From: Pedobacter sp. MR2016-24
Lineage (GTDB): Bacteria; Bacteroidota; Bacteroidia; Sphingobacteriales; Sphingobacteriaceae
Assembly: GCF_026239655.1 (NCBI RefSeq)
Contig: NZ_JAPIVO010000004.1
Coordinates: 186,001-250,000 of the forward strand
Length of the DNA: 64,000 bases
Direction: 5' to 3'
Positions 26,553-35,122 of this stretch are shown here, in pieces (positions within the stretch are counted from its first letter, which is position 1; the number at the start of each line of letters is the position of its first letter). Made by a program: the position numbers and the translations under genes. The notes below the pieces were generated by a model that was not told where the DNA came from, made no database searches, and saw only the letters and a list, made by a program, of their open reading frames with translations.

Positions 26553-27398
26553 TTATTTGTTTTCCTTGATCTTTTTATACCATTCTAATGCTAGCTTGTC
26601 TAATCCTTTTTCAGTAAAATGAACTGCTTCATGCCTGTAATATGCAAGATTGATTGAATCTGTATTAGGTCCATATTTTACATCGTCCATTTCATCAATC
26701 ACTTCAGTTTGAGCACCTGTGATGTCTGAATCAATTCCTAGTGGATTAGTATTGTCATATGGGAAGTAGCTTGTAACAGACGCAAAGAATGGAGCTGTAA
26801 ATTGTTTATCTCTGATTACCTTTATAATCGCTTTCAAGTTCTTTTTATATTGTTCCTTAGTTACTTTATCCACGTTGTCAGTTTCGCCCTGATCCCAGAA
26901 AATATGGGTTAACGGGATTTTTTGTTCCTGCAAATATTTTAATGTTTCATCTAAAGTTTTTCTACAGTCTCCATCTACCCAGCATTGACTTGATGTTCCG
27001 CCAATGGCACAAGGAACAATAAGAACTTTAGTATAAAGACCGCTGTCAATTACCATGTCTGCTAGGCGCGTCCAAACACTGGTTCCTGCTCCATCTGGTC
27101 CCAATAAGGGTTCTTTTGCCTGATAAATTTTTCCTTTGTAGAAGTTAAAAATCTTATTTTTATTTTTGCACTCATAACTTCCCAAACCATAATTTCCTGC
27201 ATTAGATTGTCCGAAAGCCAGACATACCATGATTTTTGGAGAATTGAGTAGGGTGTCTTTATTTTCGATTGCTTTCCTCCCATGCCAATGATTTCTGATA
27301 AATTGTGCGTTGATTAGATATTCTCTGTTACGGTTTGCCAGGATTCCCAATAAAGCTCCGACTATTAAAATTACTACGTTTTTTAGGTATTTTTTCAT
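26553..27398 (-). CDS. Membrane-anchored SGNH esterase (sialate O-acetylesterase-like)
   Basis: With the start at 27398 the protein has 281 residues and begins MKKYLKNVVILIVGALLGIL, a signal or anchor segment; a longer frame to 27503 buries it. The FGQSNAGNYG block carries the catalytic Ser, FWDQGETDN is the typical block III of the CE6 and sialate O-acetylesterase group, and the C-terminal RHEAVHFTEKG supplies the His. These enzymes remove acetyl groups from carbohydrates outside the cytoplasm. It lies 111 bases downstream of the A-PCP-TE gene on the same strand, but its job may belong to EPS modification rather than peptide synthesis. Confidence 0.78.
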   Translation of the reverse strand: MKKYLKNVVILIVGALLGILANRNREYLINAQFIRNHWHGRKAIENKDTLLNSPKIMVCLAFGQSNAGNYGLGSYECKNKNKIFNFYKGKIYQAKEPLLGPDGAGTSVWTRLADMVIDSGLYTKVLIVPCAIGGTSSQCWVDGDCRKTLDETLKYLQEQKIPLTHIFWDQGETDNVDKVTKEQYKKNLKAIIKVIRDKQFTAPFFASVTSYFPYDNTNPLGIDSDITGAQTEVIDEMDDVKYGPNTDSINLAYYRHEAVHFTEKGLDKLALEWYKKIKENK

Positions 27399-27509
27399 TT
27401 TTATATTTAAGGGTGGCTGTGTTTTAAACTTCAATTCTGACTGTAAATATATAACAGGAAAAATGTTATTGCAGAAAAATAGTTTGTAAACCGAATTATT
27501 CATAAGAAG

Positions 27510-30134
27510 TTAATGGGACGAGTCAATTGTACTATGGTCTATTGCTTTTTGTAAAATGCTGGCGAACATCTTATCATTAGGTTTATATAGGAAAGTCCTG
27601 TGGTCCCCAGGTACCACAATAACTGAGACCCCTTTTTTTGCAAATTTCTTCCAGCCTAAAGTTATTCTGTCATGCAAAAAATATAATCGTTTCTCAACTC
27701 TAAATACAGTGACTTTTATATCTGAGGGTTTCAGTACGTATTCCTTTTGCGCATTTTCATAAGCTTCATAAATAGCTATTTCATCCTTGGTAAGGAAATC
27801 AGTATCTACTACATCTTTGTTGTGTTTTTTCTTGAATACCTTTTTGGTGAGCCACGATAATTGATAGGCTATAGTTTCTTTTGGATATTTGATGAACGAA
27901 CCAGCTAAAAAAGGTAGTTTATTCATTTGCCTTTTTATTTTATTTAGCTTTCCGTCTTTATCTTCACGCGTATGTACATAAGTATCTAATACACCAATAA
28001 AATTGATTATTTTATTCATTGCGATGAGCTGTCTGGCCATCTCAAATGCAATGATTCCACCCATGGAATAACCCACAAGGTTATAAGGGCCCTCTGGATT
28101 CGATTCCAACATTTCTGAGATGTAAATCTTTGCTATTTCTTCAAAAGAAGAAACTGGTTTTGTTTTTTTATTTAATCCCACAGCCTGTAAACCATAAACT
28201 GGTTGTTCTTCATCTAAATATTCAGTTGTAGATTTGAAAAAGATCAGGTTGAGGCCAGCCCCATGAATGATGTACAGAGGTAATTTGGATCCAGTTGTTT
28301 TAATCGGAACTAAAGCCTGCCATTTTTCTTCTTTATCAGAGCTTAGTTTTTTAGCTAAGCCTGCAACGGTAGTATTTTCAAACAGCGTAGATAAAGGAAG
28401 TCGTCTTCCTGTCTTTCTTTGTATTGCAGCCATTATTTTTACTGCCAGGAGGGAATTACCTCCAAGCTCAAAGAAATCATGTTTGATACTAATCGTATCT
28501 ATACCAAATATTTCCTCCCAAATTGCTGCAACTATTTTTGTATGTTCATCATAAGGAATATCTTTAGCATCGATGCTGATATTTCTTTGTGGTTTTGGCA
28601 ATTGTATCTTGTCAATTTTGTAGTTTGGGGTTAAGGGGAACTTATCCAAAGCTATAAAGTCAAGGGGAATCATGTAATCAGGCAGCTTCTTTTGCAGATT
28701 GATTCTCCATGTATCCTTCACAGTTTTCGGAGTATCAATGATAGCTGTCTCAGGTACAAGGGTGTGTTTTGCCTGTACAATGTATGCAATAAGATTTATT
28801 TCTCCTGAGCTATCTTCTTGTGGAACAACTACAGCTTGTCCAATATCATCTTCCTCGGCCAGCACATTTTCAATTTCTCCTAATTCAATGCGGTGTCCGC
28901 GAATCTTCACCTGATGATCAATCCGGCCATGATATTCGATGTTTCCGTTTTCTTCATATCTGCCCAAGTCGCCAGTCTTATATAATTTTGTACCAGGGAT
29001 ATCATTAAATGAATCATTGATAAAACGTTCCTGAGTGAGATCCGGCTGATTAAGGTATCCTGCGGCTACGCCATCTCCGCCTATCAATATCTCTCCTAAA
29101 CTCCCATAATCGGCGATTTCATTTTGCTCATTTAAGAGATATATTTGTGTGTTATTTATGGGCTTACCTATAGTGATGGTTTTGTCTTCATTTGCTATTT
29201 TTTTGATAATAGAATATATAGTAGTCTCAGTAGGACCATACATATTCCATAATTCACCAGAACGAGCTAATAATTTTTTAGCAAGTTCCAATTTTAAGGG
29301 TTCTCCTCCGCAGAATATTTTAAGCGGATACTTTTTTTCCCATCCTGAATCCAGCATCATTCTCCATGTTGATGGTGTGCCCTGCATGATCGTGATCTTT
29401 TTTTCTTCAATCATGTCAAGTAAAAGCCGTCCATCGCGGGCTGTTTCAAAGTCAGCTATAATTAACTCCGCGCCAGCAATTAACGGGAGAAATAATTCTA
29501 ATGCGGCAATATCAAAAGAAATGGTAGTAATGGCTAATAAACGGTCATGCTGTGTAATCCCTGGTTCAATTTGTATGCTTTTTAAAAGATTACTGAGATT
29601 GCTATGCATAATCTCTACTCCTTTGGGTCTGCCAGTTGAACCAGATGTATATAATATATAGGCAAGATCTGTCCCTTCGATTTCTACCTGACTAAATTCA
29701 GTTGTATAGTTGTTAAGCTCAGACCAAATGTTCTCGATGATAATTTCTGTTGCATTCGAATGAAATTTTCCACTATCAGCAGCAAAGACTAATAATTTCT
29801 TTGCATTGGAATGACTGAGCATATATTCAATTCTTTCCTGCGGATATTTAGGGTCTATGGGAGTATATACAGCACCTGCCTTGAGCATTCCAAGTATACA
29901 GATTAACATCTCAAAAGAACGTTCTACAGCCATGCCAATGATATCACCGGTTTCTATTCCATTAGCAAGCAGATAGTTTGCAAATTGGTTTGCATAATCG
30001 TTTAACTGTTTATAGCTAAGATTTTTATCTTTAAAAACGACAGCGTTTTTATTTAAAAACTTCTGGGCTGTATCTTCCAAAAGGATGGGCAGGGCATTGT
30101 AAGCTTGGTTTTGTCTCATTAGTTTTGGGAGCAT
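27510..30134 (-). CDS. Free-standing NRPS module A-PCP-TE (glycine-like code)
   Basis: This 874-residue synthetase has an adenylation domain at about 15-515 (LYTSGSTG near 162, YGPTETT near 299, KTGDLGRY near 386, Lys506), a carrier domain at about 530-600 with Ser561 in ELGGNSLL, and a thioesterase at about 615-874 with HGAG and GYSMGG (Ser690). There is no condensation domain. A hand alignment to GrsA gives the code D-I-L-Q-F-G-M-I-Y-K. This is near the published glycine code DILQLGLIWK (three differences), and Asp208 for the amino group is kept. It is closely similar to the A-PCP-TE part of the next synthetase, so it arose by duplication or loss of a C domain. It may load a carrier in trans, or release an aminoacyl product. 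Confidence 0.85.
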   Translation of the reverse strand: MLPKLMRQNQAYNALPILLEDTAQKFLNKNAVVFKDKNLSYKQLNDYANQFANYLLANGIETGDIIGMAVERSFEMLICILGMLKAGAVYTPIDPKYPQERIEYMLSHSNAKKLLVFAADSGKFHSNATEIIIENIWSELNNYTTEFSQVEIEGTDLAYILYTSGSTGRPKGVEIMHSNLSNLLKSIQIEPGITQHDRLLAITTISFDIAALELFLPLIAGAELIIADFETARDGRLLLDMIEEKKITIMQGTPSTWRMMLDSGWEKKYPLKIFCGGEPLKLELAKKLLARSGELWNMYGPTETTIYSIIKKIANEDKTITIGKPINNTQIYLLNEQNEIADYGSLGEILIGGDGVAAGYLNQPDLTQERFINDSFNDIPGTKLYKTGDLGRYEENGNIEYHGRIDHQVKIRGHRIELGEIENVLAEEDDIGQAVVVPQEDSSGEINLIAYIVQAKHTLVPETAIIDTPKTVKDTWRINLQKKLPDYMIPLDFIALDKFPLTPNYKIDKIQLPKPQRNISIDAKDIPYDEHTKIVAAIWEEIFGIDTISIKHDFFELGGNSLLAVKIMAAIQRKTGRRLPLSTLFENTTVAGLAKKLSSDKEEKWQALVPIKTTGSKLPLYIIHGAGLNLIFFKSTTEYLDEEQPVYGLQAVGLNKKTKPVSSFEEIAKIYISEMLESNPEGPYNLVGYSMGGIIAFEMARQLIAMNKIINFIGVLDTYVHTREDKDGKLNKIKRQMNKLPFLAGSFIKYPKETIAYQLSWLTKKVFKKKHNKDVVDTDFLTKDEIAIYEAYENAQKEYVLKPSDIKVTVFRVEKRLYFLHDRITLGWKKFAKKGVSVIVVPGDHRTFLYKPNDKMFASILQKAIDHSTIDSSH

Positions 30135-30354
30135 CAGATCTTTTTAGAATTTATGAATTTACTTTACAAATATTCTAACAGGCTCAAAGATAAATAAACA
30201 GCCTCTCATATATTGGAAAGGCTATTAATTAAATCAAGAATTTTATTAAAAATTATAGTGAACACGTCATTATCGACGGGATGATCACCAGGCTTCCAAA
30301 ATGTAGACTAATGAATGTAGCTTTTTCGGAATTCTGATTATCAAACTTCAAAAC

Positions 30355-31080
30355 TTAAAATCCACTATAGAATAAAATATCCGGAGTTACATTCCAATAT
30401 TTAGGAGGGCGGGACGCATTTTTGGGTATAGCAAGACTAGCTAAATACTGTTCTTCTATTTTAAAGCTTGATACATCAAATAGAACCTGACCGTTCTTAT
30501 AATCATCTGGAAGCGCTGGCACGTTAATTAAATCTTCTGTAAGCCCTGTTCCTATAGCTTTGAGATAAGCCTCCTTTCTTGTCCACAAAGTAAAAAAATT
30601 AATAACCGGGTTTTGACTATCATGAATAAATTTTACCTCTTTTGGTCTAAAACATAAATCTAGTAGAGTGGCAAAGTCGAAAACAGTATTTATCAGTTCA
30701 ATATCGATACCAATGGGGTAGTCGCTTAAAGCTAAAATTGCATAGTTCCTGGTATGGCTTACGTTAAAGTGAATACCGGAAACTTCAGGTTTGCGTTTCC
30801 CCGTATAAGAGTAAGTGATTTCTGAGGCAGGTATCTTTAAAAAGATACTCAAAATTAAACGCAATATGTATTTTCTTACTATATAATTTTCCTTATCAAT
30901 TGATCGTACAAAACGTTGTGCTTTCTGATATTCTTCGTCAGATAGACATTTTTTTTTTTCTATGCTTTCATAAAAATTGTCAATTTGAATTTTAAATACA
31001 TGACTGTGCTCAGTAATTTCTAATTGCTGTCCATCATAGGCCTTCCATTCTATAGGCGGGTGCAATAATGTATTTTCCAA
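30355..31080 (-). CDS. Sfp-type 4'-phosphopantetheinyl transferase
   Basis: This 241-residue enzyme carries the three family motifs: HFNVSHT near residue 104, GIDIELI (residues 124-130) with the Mg-binding Asp and Glu, and WTRKEAYLKAIG (residues 166-177). It attaches the phosphopantetheine arm of coenzyme A to carrier domains in the cytoplasm. The gene starts two bases after the stop of the C-A-PCP-TE synthetase, so it is in the same operon and almost certainly activates the three carrier domains of this cluster. The 220 bases after it hold no gene. Confidence 0.93.
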   Translation of the reverse strand: MENTLLHPPIEWKAYDGQQLEITEHSHVFKIQIDNFYESIEKKKCLSDEEYQKAQRFVRSIDKENYIVRKYILRLILSIFLKIPASEITYSYTGKRKPEVSGIHFNVSHTRNYAILALSDYPIGIDIELINTVFDFATLLDLCFRPKEVKFIHDSQNPVINFFTLWTRKEAYLKAIGTGLTEDLINVPALPDDYKNGQVLFDVSSFKIEEQYLASLAIPKNASRPPKYWNVTPDILFYSGF

Positions 31081-31082
31081 GT

Positions 31083-34000
31083 CTATAAGTGATTTAAAGC
31101 AGATTGAATAACCTTAGCAAAACCTTCGTCATTTGGTGGGGAAAGAAAGGTACGATGGTCCCCCGGAACTTCATGGATCTGGACCCCATGTTTAGCATAC
31201 TTATTCCATCCAAGATACTTAGGGTCATCTAAGTAATATAGTCTTTTGCTGACCCGAAATAGGTGCGTTTGCAAATCAGATGGCTTAAGTACGTAATTTA
31301 CGTATGCAATATCATAACTGTTTTGTATTTCAAGCTCATAAGGTGAAAAGGGCTCATCTTCTTCTTCAACGTGGTCTGAAATTATTCTTTTCAGCCGGTA
31401 TTTTGCCATATACATCTGGTAATTAAATGCTTCTCCTGGATTTTTAAGAAACGATTTAAAGAAAAAGGGAGCTTTTCTAAACTGGCGTTTTACCTTAGTT
31501 GCCAGTCTACTGACTGCAGAACTGGTGTCAACATTTGTTGCATAAGTATCTATGACCCCCAAAAATTTCACCTCCTTTTTCATCACTTGCAATTGTCTTG
31601 CCATTTCAAAAGCAATCTTACCTCCCAGAGAGTATCCGGCAAAGCAGTAAGGTCCCTCAGGATCATTAGCCAGAACCTCCGTTAAATAGGTAGTTGCGAT
31701 CTCTTCAATCGTGTACAACAGACGTTCGACGGGTCTGTTTAGTCCGATAGCCTGTAAACCATACACTGGCTGGTCATCGTCAAGATATTTAATCATGGAT
31801 TGGAACAACAAAACGTTTAGTCCGGCTCCATGGATCAGATAGATAGGATCTTTTGTACCTGTTGTTTTGATGGGTACCAGGCAGTTCCATTTTTCCTGTT
31901 CGTTTGTCTGTATCTTTTTTGCCAGTTTTTCTATAGTGGCATTCTCAAATAGGGTGGCTACAGGTAAACGTTTGCCCGTAGTTTGCTCTATGGCAGTCAT
32001 CACCCTTACTGCTAATAAGGAATGACCTCCCAGTTCGAAAAAATCATCACTCTTCCGGATATCGTTCTGTCCAAGTATATTGGACCATATCTTATAAATT
32101 ATCTCTTCCTGCTGATTAAGTGCACTTTGATCAGTGTTAGATGAAACACTTTGTTTCCATTCTGGTTTTGGTAATGCTTTCTTATCAATTTTATTGTTTG
32201 GTGTTAATGGAAAAGCTTCCAATGCAATAAAATGAGCTGGTACCATATAGTCCGGTAGCCGCCGTTTTAAAATAGTTTTCCAGTCATCTGTAGTAGCTTT
32301 ATGTACTTCAAGTTCAAATCTGGACAAGATAACATATGCCACTAAACGCACATCTCCCGGATGATCTTCGCGGGCGAGCACAATTGCCTGTTTAATACCC
32401 TGCAGTTGCGTCAGGGCTGTCTCGATCTCGCCAAGTTCAATTCTGTGCCCTCTTATCTTAACTTGCTGATCCATTCTGCCCTGATACAAAATTTCCCCGT
32501 TTTCTAGAAATTTCCCGAGGTCTCCTGTTTTATATAATTTGTTTCCCGTAACAGGTCTGAATGGAGCATCAATAAAACGTTCGTCAGTAAGTTCTTCTCT
32601 GTTCAAATAACCGAGAGCGACCCCATCACCTCCGATTAAAATTTCGCCTGTTGTTCCTGGTGCAACTAGTTCATTCTCATTGTTAATGATATAAATCTGT
32701 GTGTTTCTTATAGGGCGACCGATGGTGAGTAACTCACCGGCTGTAGTAATTTGTTTAATGGTCGACCATATGGTGGTTTCTGTAGGACCATACATATTCC
32801 ACAACTCCGTTGTTCTTAATAATAGACTGTCTGCCAGTTCTGATGGTAAGGCCTCTCCACCACACAGTGCCTTAAGCGGATAGGATTTTTGTAATTCATC
32901 ATTTGGCATAGGTTGCCATCCGGAGTCAATCATCATTCTCCAGGTAGAAGGAGTGGCCTGAAGAAAAGTGATATGATTATCTTCAACGTATTCCCGTAAA
33001 AGCCTGCCATCCTTCGCCGTTGCAGCATCACATATGTAGAGCTCTGCACCTGTGATCAGGGGTAAGTAAAGTTCCAGACCGGCAATGTCAAATGAGATAG
33101 TGGTAATAGCCAGCAACCGGTCGGTAGATTGTATGCCCGGTTTATCAAGCATGCTCAACAGAAAATTAGTCAGATTTTCATGCATAATCTTAACCCCTTT
33201 TGGTTTCCCGGTGGAGCCAGAGGTGTATAGAATATAAGCAAGATCGCTGCCATTGGTACTTACAGACGCAGATGCAGCTGAATATTCCTGAAGCTTAACT
33301 GATATTTCCTCAATGATGTGTTCCTGTGCAGCCGATTGAAATTGTCCGGTATAGTCCCGAGATAAAAGTAACAGACTAGCCTGAGCATCTTCAAGCATAT
33401 ATTCTATTCGTTCTTTAGGATATTCCGGATCCAGGGGCACATACACCGCACCTGATTTAAGAATACCTAGTAAAGAAATGACCATTTCTACCGATCTGTC
33501 GGATAATAATCCGATAACATCACCCTTTTTTGTTCCGGATGCCTTCAGATAGGCAGCAAATTGGTTAGCACGTGTAACTAAATCTTGGTACGATAGTGAT
33601 TTGTTTTGATAGACAAGGGCTGTTTTATGAGGCAGTTTGACCGCGACTTTATCAATTAGTACTGTAAAATGAGTGTCCTTTGGATAAGCTTCGAAGGTAT
33701 GATTCCATTCCTCAATTTTTTTTATCCACACATCTGTACCGGCGGAAGCCAGTTCCTTAATGGTGATGTCCGGGTTGTTCACCATGTCCACCATCAGTTT
33801 TTCAAATTCAATTGCTGCGTGTTCGATTGTTTCCTGCTTGAAAAGCTGAGTGTTGTAAGCCCATTCCAGCACGAAATTGGATGCTGATCCGGTAATGTTT
33901 AATGATATTTCAAACGTTTCGCAAGCACGCGGATTTGAAATCAGTTGAAAATCAAGACCGTTAAATACAACTGAACTATCCATTCCCATATCGACATTGA

Positions 34001-35120
34001 ATAATACCGGAACCAGGGGGATACGTGAATGATCTCTTTTTATGTCCAGGTTATTGATGAGCTGACCAAAAGTAATTCTTTGATGATCATTGGCATCAAA
34101 GAATAGTTTTTTCCTGTTTTTAAGATATGCTGTTACAGAAAGATCAGGATCTACAACAGACTTAATCGGGAGCAGGTTAACACAATGTCCTACCAGGTCA
34201 TGTTTTTCGGTAGCTGCCTGTCCGGCAGCTGGTAAACCGACCACAATATGTTTATGATTCGTATTTAGATAGATAAAAATTTCATAGGCGGAAAGCAATG
34301 TATTCACCAAACTGGAACCGGCTTTTGCACCCATTTTTTTGATCTGACTAATAAGCTCTAGTGAAAAAGCATGATCAATCCTTTTTGATTTGTAGGTTCT
34401 GAAGGCTGGTCTTGGATAATCGGTAGCGAAATCAAGTACCGGAATATTATCCTTATATAAATCAAGCCAGTATTTTTCTATCTTCCTGAACTCGTCAGTT
34501 TGCTGAAAGTTAATCTGCTCGTCTGCATAATCACTGATTTGCGGAGCCTTTTCCAATGAAGCTGATTTTCCTTCAAGCTTTGCATTGTAAAACTGACTAA
34601 GGTCTTTTAGAATCACACCTGTTGACCAACCGTCTGCAATAACGTGATGAAGAATCAGGGTAAAGTAATGTTGCTGTGCGCCAAGTTTATGAATAAAAAA
34701 CCGGTATAAAGGTCCCTCCTCCAGTTGGAAGGGTCTTTGCATTTCATCAGTAATAAATGCATTCAGTAGTTTTTTCTGATCATTATTTTCAGAAATATCC
34801 TGAAATGGAACATCTACAGGTAGTGTTTTATATATAATCAATGTCTCACCATCCCTGCTCACTGTAGCGCGCAGGGCTTCATGCCTCAATACCACCTCCC
34901 TGAGTGCAAGGAGAAAATACTCAAGTTTAAAACTTCCATTTAACACCAGGGAAACGGATTCATTGTAGGCAAGATTGGCTTCATCACCTCCCAATGCGCA
35001 GGAAAGTAGAATTTCCTTTTGAGGATCATTCGTAAATGCTATCTTCTCTATTTCTTTTCCTTCTTCAAAGGGGTTAAAATCAATTTCACTTAATCCTATC
35101 GACTGATCTGATTTAATCAT
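31083..35120 (-). CDS. NRPS module C-A-PCP-TE (predicted glycine)
   Basis: This 1345-residue synthetase has a condensation domain (about 30-460; intact HHVIADG at 158-164), an adenylation domain (about 475-990; LYTSGSTG, YGPTETT, KTGDLGKF, Lys977), a carrier domain (about 1003-1072; Ser1034) and a type I thioesterase (about 1090-1345; HGAG, GYSLGG with Ser1164). The hand-aligned code is D-I-L-Q-L-G-M-I-W-K, one residue from the published glycine code. The C domain would join the upstream beta-amino acyl chain to this amino acid, and the TE would release the product by hydrolysis or cyclisation. The gene starts two bases after the stop of the hybrid synthase, so the order of catalysis follows gene order. 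Confidence 0.92.
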   Translation of the reverse strand: MIKSDQSIGLSEIDFNPFEEGKEIEKIAFTNDPQKEILLSCALGGDEANLAYNESVSLVLNGSFKLEYFLLALREVVLRHEALRATVSRDGETLIIYKTLPVDVPFQDISENNDQKKLLNAFITDEMQRPFQLEEGPLYRFFIHKLGAQQHYFTLILHHVIADGWSTGVILKDLSQFYNAKLEGKSASLEKAPQISDYADEQINFQQTDEFRKIEKYWLDLYKDNIPVLDFATDYPRPAFRTYKSKRIDHAFSLELISQIKKMGAKAGSSLVNTLLSAYEIFIYLNTNHKHIVVGLPAAGQAATEKHDLVGHCVNLLPIKSVVDPDLSVTAYLKNRKKLFFDANDHQRITFGQLINNLDIKRDHSRIPLVPVLFNVDMGMDSSVVFNGLDFQLISNPRACETFEISLNITGSASNFVLEWAYNTQLFKQETIEHAAIEFEKLMVDMVNNPDITIKELASAGTDVWIKKIEEWNHTFEAYPKDTHFTVLIDKVAVKLPHKTALVYQNKSLSYQDLVTRANQFAAYLKASGTKKGDVIGLLSDRSVEMVISLLGILKSGAVYVPLDPEYPKERIEYMLEDAQASLLLLSRDYTGQFQSAAQEHIIEEISVKLQEYSAASASVSTNGSDLAYILYTSGSTGKPKGVKIMHENLTNFLLSMLDKPGIQSTDRLLAITTISFDIAGLELYLPLITGAELYICDAATAKDGRLLREYVEDNHITFLQATPSTWRMMIDSGWQPMPNDELQKSYPLKALCGGEALPSELADSLLLRTTELWNMYGPTETTIWSTIKQITTAGELLTIGRPIRNTQIYIINNENELVAPGTTGEILIGGDGVALGYLNREELTDERFIDAPFRPVTGNKLYKTGDLGKFLENGEILYQGRMDQQVKIRGHRIELGEIETALTQLQGIKQAIVLAREDHPGDVRLVAYVILSRFELEVHKATTDDWKTILKRRLPDYMVPAHFIALEAFPLTPNNKIDKKALPKPEWKQSVSSNTDQSALNQQEEIIYKIWSNILGQNDIRKSDDFFELGGHSLLAVRVMTAIEQTTGKRLPVATLFENATIEKLAKKIQTNEQEKWNCLVPIKTTGTKDPIYLIHGAGLNVLLFQSMIKYLDDDQPVYGLQAIGLNRPVERLLYTIEEIATTYLTEVLANDPEGPYCFAGYSLGGKIAFEMARQLQVMKKEVKFLGVIDTYATNVDTSSAVSRLATKVKRQFRKAPFFFKSFLKNPGEAFNYQMYMAKYRLKRIISDHVEEEDEPFSPYELEIQNSYDIAYVNYVLKPSDLQTHLFRVSKRLYYLDDPKYLGWNKYAKHGVQIHEVPGDHRTFLSPPNDEGFAKVIQSALNHL

Positions 35121-35122
35121 TT

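Noticed and set aside
27510..30134. Reading the A-PCP-TE protein as a furanone or quinone synthetase
   Set aside because: Those enzymes activate aryl keto acids and lack the amino-binding Asp, which is present here as Asp208; the code is glycine-like.
30200..30223. AGCCT/AGGCT inverted repeat in the gap before the phosphopantetheinyl transferase gene
   Set aside because: The five-base stem with a 14-base loop is too weak to call a terminator.
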